The notes beneath the pieces were generated by a model. It did not search any database. It saw only the letters and a program-made list of their open reading frames with translations, and had not been told where the DNA came from. A program made the position numbers and the translations under genes. DNA of 8,700 nt from Clostridia bacterium (GTDB lineage: Bacteria > Bacillota > Clostridia > Saccharofermentanales > UBA5734): NCBI GenBank assembly GCA_017997315.1, contig JAGOFF010000091.1, positions 1 through 8,700 of the forward strand. The letters are read 5' to 3'. Shown here piece by piece: positions 6,969 to 8,700 of the stretch; position 1 is the stretch's first letter; every line of letters starts with the position of its first letter.

Positions 6969-6986
6969 TCCGCCGGGCGTTGCGGA
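6969..6986 (+). repeat. Second small hairpin in the glmS-amidase gap
   Basis: TCCGC (6969-6973) and GCGGA (6982-6986) form a 5-bp stem with an 8-base loop. It follows the larger glmS hairpin by 18 bases and is also without a T-run. It could be part of the same transcript-end structure or chance in GC-rich DNA. Confidence 0.25.
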
Positions 6987-7058
6987 GGCCGGCCGTTTCC
7001 AGCTTGAATCCATGCAATGCAGCTGAAACAATGGCACCGCAAAGTGGAAAAACGAGTG

Positions 7059-7067
7059 TGATATAAT
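7059..7067 (+). promoter_or_regulatory. Extended -10 promoter for the amidase transcript
   Basis: TGATATAAT gives a perfect -10 (7062-7067) with the TG extension at 7059-7060. No convincing -35 is present at 16-19 bases. Predicted start is around 7074. The distance from TATAAT to ATG 7101 is 39 bases, the same as for glmM, and 151 bases to the amidase ATG 7213. Confidence 0.68.
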
Positions 7068-7100
7068 GCGATCAATCTTTTGCCCGGAGGCCTTTTCCAT

Positions 7101-7220
7101 ATGGCGAATCCACGGGATTCAATGCGGACCGGCATGCTGCCCGACCTTGGCGGAGAGCGTGCGGAAACGGGATCCGTCAAGTCCGGGTACGTAGCCGTGC
7201 CCCGCATACCGCATGACTGA
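7101..7220 (+). CDS. Putative 39-residue leader peptide overlapping the amidase start
   Basis: ATG 7101 follows CCGGAGG (7084-7090) at 10 bases and sits 39 bases after the -10, as expected for the first gene of a transcript. The frame runs 39 codons to TGA 7218-7220 and overlaps the amidase start in the sequence ATGACTGA, an 8-base overlap typical of translational coupling. The peptide begins MANPRDSMRTGML and is polar, with no membrane segment or motif I recognise. The amidase ATG itself has no Shine-Dalgarno sequence. Either this is a real small coupled ORF, or a one-frame shift (real or sequencing) separates what should be a cytoplasmic N-terminal extension from the amidase. I do not assign a function. 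Confidence 0.42.
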   Translation: MANPRDSMRTGMLPDLGGERAETGSVKSGYVAVPRIPHD

Positions 7221-8412
7221 GCCGCGCACGAGGGGAGCCGGAAGGGCCCGCAGACTGGTCAGCGCGATCGTGCTTTTCAGCCTGGCGGTCATCCTGTTCG
7301 AACAGGTCATCGGGGGACGCGATGCACCACCCGTCTCCACGACGCCAGCCGGCACGACCGTCGCAGCAACACCGGATCCCACCGCAGGCGGCGTCACGAC
7401 GACACCGGTTCCGACCTCCTCCATCCGCGAACTGCTTGTCCTGCCGCCCGATCCGATCGGAGAGCCGGGAGCGGCACTGCCCGAGATGCTGCGCTGGCCG
7501 GCGTCCGGGTCGGTCGAGACCATCCGCGTCACAGATCTCACGCGGTACGTCGGGCGTCCGCGTACCGGGAAGCCGCTCGAGGGAATCACGGTCGTGCTGG
7601 ATCCGGGACACGGCGGCATCGATTCCGGGTGCGGATGGCCGGTAGGCTTCCGCGAGCAGGACGTCATGGAGAAGGACGTCACACTGTCGGTCGCGCAGGA
7701 GACAAAGAAGTCACTGGAATCCCTGGGCGCGCGCGTCCGGATGATCCGGGATGACGATACATTCTATTCGATCTTCTGCCGTCCGGCGCTTGTCGCCAAG
7801 TCGATCCTCGAGGATTTTGCCGGACTGGCCGGAGCGGCCGGGCGCAGTACCACCGTGATCGACGGATACCTCGACATCCTGGACCCGATCATCGAGGCCA
7901 ACGACGACATGATCCCCGGCCGGATGGGGGGATCGGGGACGGATATCGATCTCAAACACGCCATGGACATCCAGCGGCAGTATCCGGATTGGCTGTTTAT
8001 CTCCATCCACTGCAACGCCGCAGCGGATTATCCGGATGTGCACGGACTCCAGGTCTACTACACCACCAGCGGTGTGATCCTGCACGACGAGCGGCTCGAA
8101 GCCCCTGCAAGCCCGTCCTCCGACTGGCGCCCCTCCTACCAGTATTATGACGACGCCGGTCGGCTCCGCCTCGCTTCGCTGTTGTACGGTTCGATCACGA
8201 AGACGGTGCCCGCGCTCGCCGACGGGACGCCCGATCCGCTGGTGGACCAGGACTTCGCCGTGCTGCGTGAGCAGAATCTTGCCAGCGCCATGATTGAACT
8301 GGGATTCCTGACCAACGAGAACGACCGCGCAGCGCTTTCGGATCCGGCAATGCAGCCCCGCCTTGGCGAGGCGATCGCCGATGCGGTATACTCCTACTAT
8401 TGTGTCCGGTGA
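7213..8412 (+). CDS. Membrane-anchored N-acetylmuramoyl-L-alanine amidase (Amidase_3)
   Basis: This zinc enzyme cuts the bond between N-acetylmuramic acid and L-alanine in peptidoglycan and acts outside the membrane. The 399-residue protein has a basic N-terminus (TRGAGRARR), a signal-anchor helix (about 15-30), a Thr/Pro-rich linker (38-70), an unrecognised segment (71-120), then the Amidase_3 domain (124-399). Zinc ligands and catalytic residues are visible: His133 in DPGHGG, Glu153 in MEKD, His266 in SIHCNA, and catalytic Glu362 in MIELGFLTN. About 75 residues lie between Arg190 (FCRPALVAKS) and SIHCNA, where about 20 is usual, so a large insert is present; such inserts hold the inhibitory helix in AmiA/B/C-type amidases. 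A second extra loop covers about 287-316. A TAG at 7192-7194 closes the frame upstream, fixing ATG 7213 as first start, yet it lacks an SD and may depend on the overlapping leader ORF. The family match is firm; the exact cellular role (division, growth, sporulation) is not visible. Confidence 0.93.
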   Translation: MTEPRTRGAGRARRLVSAIVLFSLAVILFEQVIGGRDAPPVSTTPAGTTVAATPDPTAGGVTTTPVPTSSIRELLVLPPDPIGEPGAALPEMLRWPASGSVETIRVTDLTRYVGRPRTGKPLEGITVVLDPGHGGIDSGCGWPVGFREQDVMEKDVTLSVAQETKKSLESLGARVRMIRDDDTFYSIFCRPALVAKSILEDFAGLAGAAGRSTTVIDGYLDILDPIIEANDDMIPGRMGGSGTDIDLKHAMDIQRQYPDWLFISIHCNAAADYPDVHGLQVYYTTSGVILHDERLEAPASPSSDWRPSYQYYDDAGRLRLASLLYGSITKTVPALADGTPDPLVDQDFAVLREQNLASAMIELGFLTNENDRAALSDPAMQPRLGEAIADAVYSYYCVR

Positions 8413-8417
8413 CGGGC

Positions 8418-8476
8418 TGCCGCCTGGCGCCGGACAAGCGTACCGCCGTGAAGGCGGCACAGTCCGGAGGTTTTTC
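8418..8476 (+). promoter_or_regulatory. Alternative RNA hairpins over the lipoprotein RBS, or terminator
   Basis: Several exclusive pairings are possible after the amidase stop. TGCCGCCT (8418-8425) is an exact 8-bp complement of AGGCGGCA (8452-8459). CCGCC (8443-8447) can instead pair with GGCGG (8453-8457). CCGGAC (8430-8435) can pair with GTCCGG (8404-8409, inside the amidase end) or with GTCCGG (8462-8467), which covers part of the CCGGAGG ribosome binding site (8464-8470). A TTTTT run (8471-8475) follows 3 bases after that last stem. It could act as an intrinsic terminator, as an RBS-masking switch, or both. Confidence 0.4.
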
Positions 8477-8700
8477 TTGAACAGTCACGACATGCGCCAC
8501 CCTCATAGGGCCTCGACCGTATCCATGCTTTCCGTGCTCCTTCTCTCCGTGCTGCTTCTGGTCGGATCCGGATGCGGGGGAGGCTCTCCGACTCCCACCG
8601 TGACGACCGGACGGCAGCCGACCTCCGTTCCGTCGGCCTCCACCTCGATGACGACCACCGGGCAGACGTCCGCAACCGTTCCGTCGACCGAGCCCACAAC
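8477..8700 (+). CDS. Putative secreted lipoprotein with Thr/Ser/Pro linker (3' end outside window)
   Basis: A TTG start at 8477 is preceded by CCGGAGG (8464-8470) at 6 bases. The next in-frame ATG is 8492, with no SD of its own. About 74 residues are visible and the frame is open to the window end. The product has a basic N-region (RHPHR), a hydrophobic core rich in Leu/Val (about 17-31), and then GSGCGGGS, a cysteine placed like the lipidated Cys of a lipoprotein. The lipobox is imperfect, with Gly at -3 instead of Leu. After Cys comes a Thr/Ser/Pro-rich linker similar in style to that of the amidase next door, suggesting another envelope protein that reaches across the wall. The functional domain is beyond the window, so no role can be given. 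The first codons contain SHDMRH, and a start at ATG 8492 would still leave a full signal peptide. Confidence 0.72.
   Translation, partial: MNSHDMRHPHRASTVSMLSVLLLSVLLLVGSGCGGGSPTPTVTTGRQPTSVPSASTSMTTTGQTSATVPSTEPT

Larger units (their letters stand above)
6894..7100 (+). other. Intergenic stretch after glmS
   Basis: Between the glmS stop and the amidase start at 7213 there are 319 bases without a recognised protein family. The first part (to about 6995) is very GC-rich and full of short inverted repeats. From about 7000 it becomes more AT-rich, ending in a promoter (7059-7067), a GGAGG site (7084-7090) and the small leader ORF at 7101. No tRNA, riboswitch core or mobile-element remnant could be recognised. 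Confidence 0.6.

Noticed and set aside
5963..7066. 367-codon + strand frame overlapping glmS
   Set aside because: Out-of-frame shadow of glmS; Arg/Gly-rich with no motif, and it ends where the amidase promoter lies.

Overview
This window is GC-rich (roughly 60% by eye), and every gene I can support lies on the + strand. It looks like a chromosomal housekeeping segment from a high-GC member of the Bacillota, probably Clostridia-like. The evidence is the order diadenylate cyclase/YbbR - glmM - glmS, strong GGAGG-type ribosome binding sites, a clostridial-type Crp/Fnr regulator, and secreted proteins with Thr/Pro-rich linkers. I cannot name a genus. No tRNA, rRNA, CRISPR array, insertion sequence or prophage gene was seen.

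Layout. Positions 1-957 hold the 3' part of a gene encoding a GNAT acetyltransferase fused to a HAD-type phosphatase. Its last 14 bases overlap a small stand-alone GNAT gene (944-1357). After a short gap with a promoter comes a Crp/Fnr-family regulator (1485-2216). Fourteen bases later follows a fused CdaA-CdaR protein (2231-3598): a membrane diadenylate cyclase with a fourth membrane helix and a single extracellular YbbR domain attached to its C-terminus. A good extended -10 promoter then precedes glmM (3657-5003), and glmS follows 42 bases later (5046-6893). A hairpin-rich, gene-poor stretch leads to another extended -10 promoter. That promoter heads a possible 39-codon leader ORF (7101-7220), which overlaps the start of a membrane-anchored N-acetylmuramoyl-L-alanine amidase (7213-8412). 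The start of a putative lipoprotein (TTG at 8477) runs off the window end.

How the genes fit together. GlmS makes glucosamine-6-phosphate and GlmM converts it to glucosamine-1-phosphate, feeding UDP-GlcNAc and peptidoglycan synthesis. In many Bacillota the c-di-AMP cyclase CdaA and its partner CdaR are encoded beside glmM, and the proteins interact, linking wall precursor supply to turgor and osmolyte control. Here the first two partners are one polypeptide, and a Crp/Fnr-type regulator is apparently co-transcribed with it. The amidase cleaves peptidoglycan stem peptides, so the theme of the right half is cell-wall synthesis and remodelling.

The most interesting points are the CdaA-YbbR fusion behind a Crp/Fnr gene, the SD-led leader ORF at the amidase start, the absence of a glmS ribozyme, the insert in the amidase catalytic domain, and an RNA structure that could hide the lipoprotein ribosome binding site. 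I found no clearly new multi-gene system.
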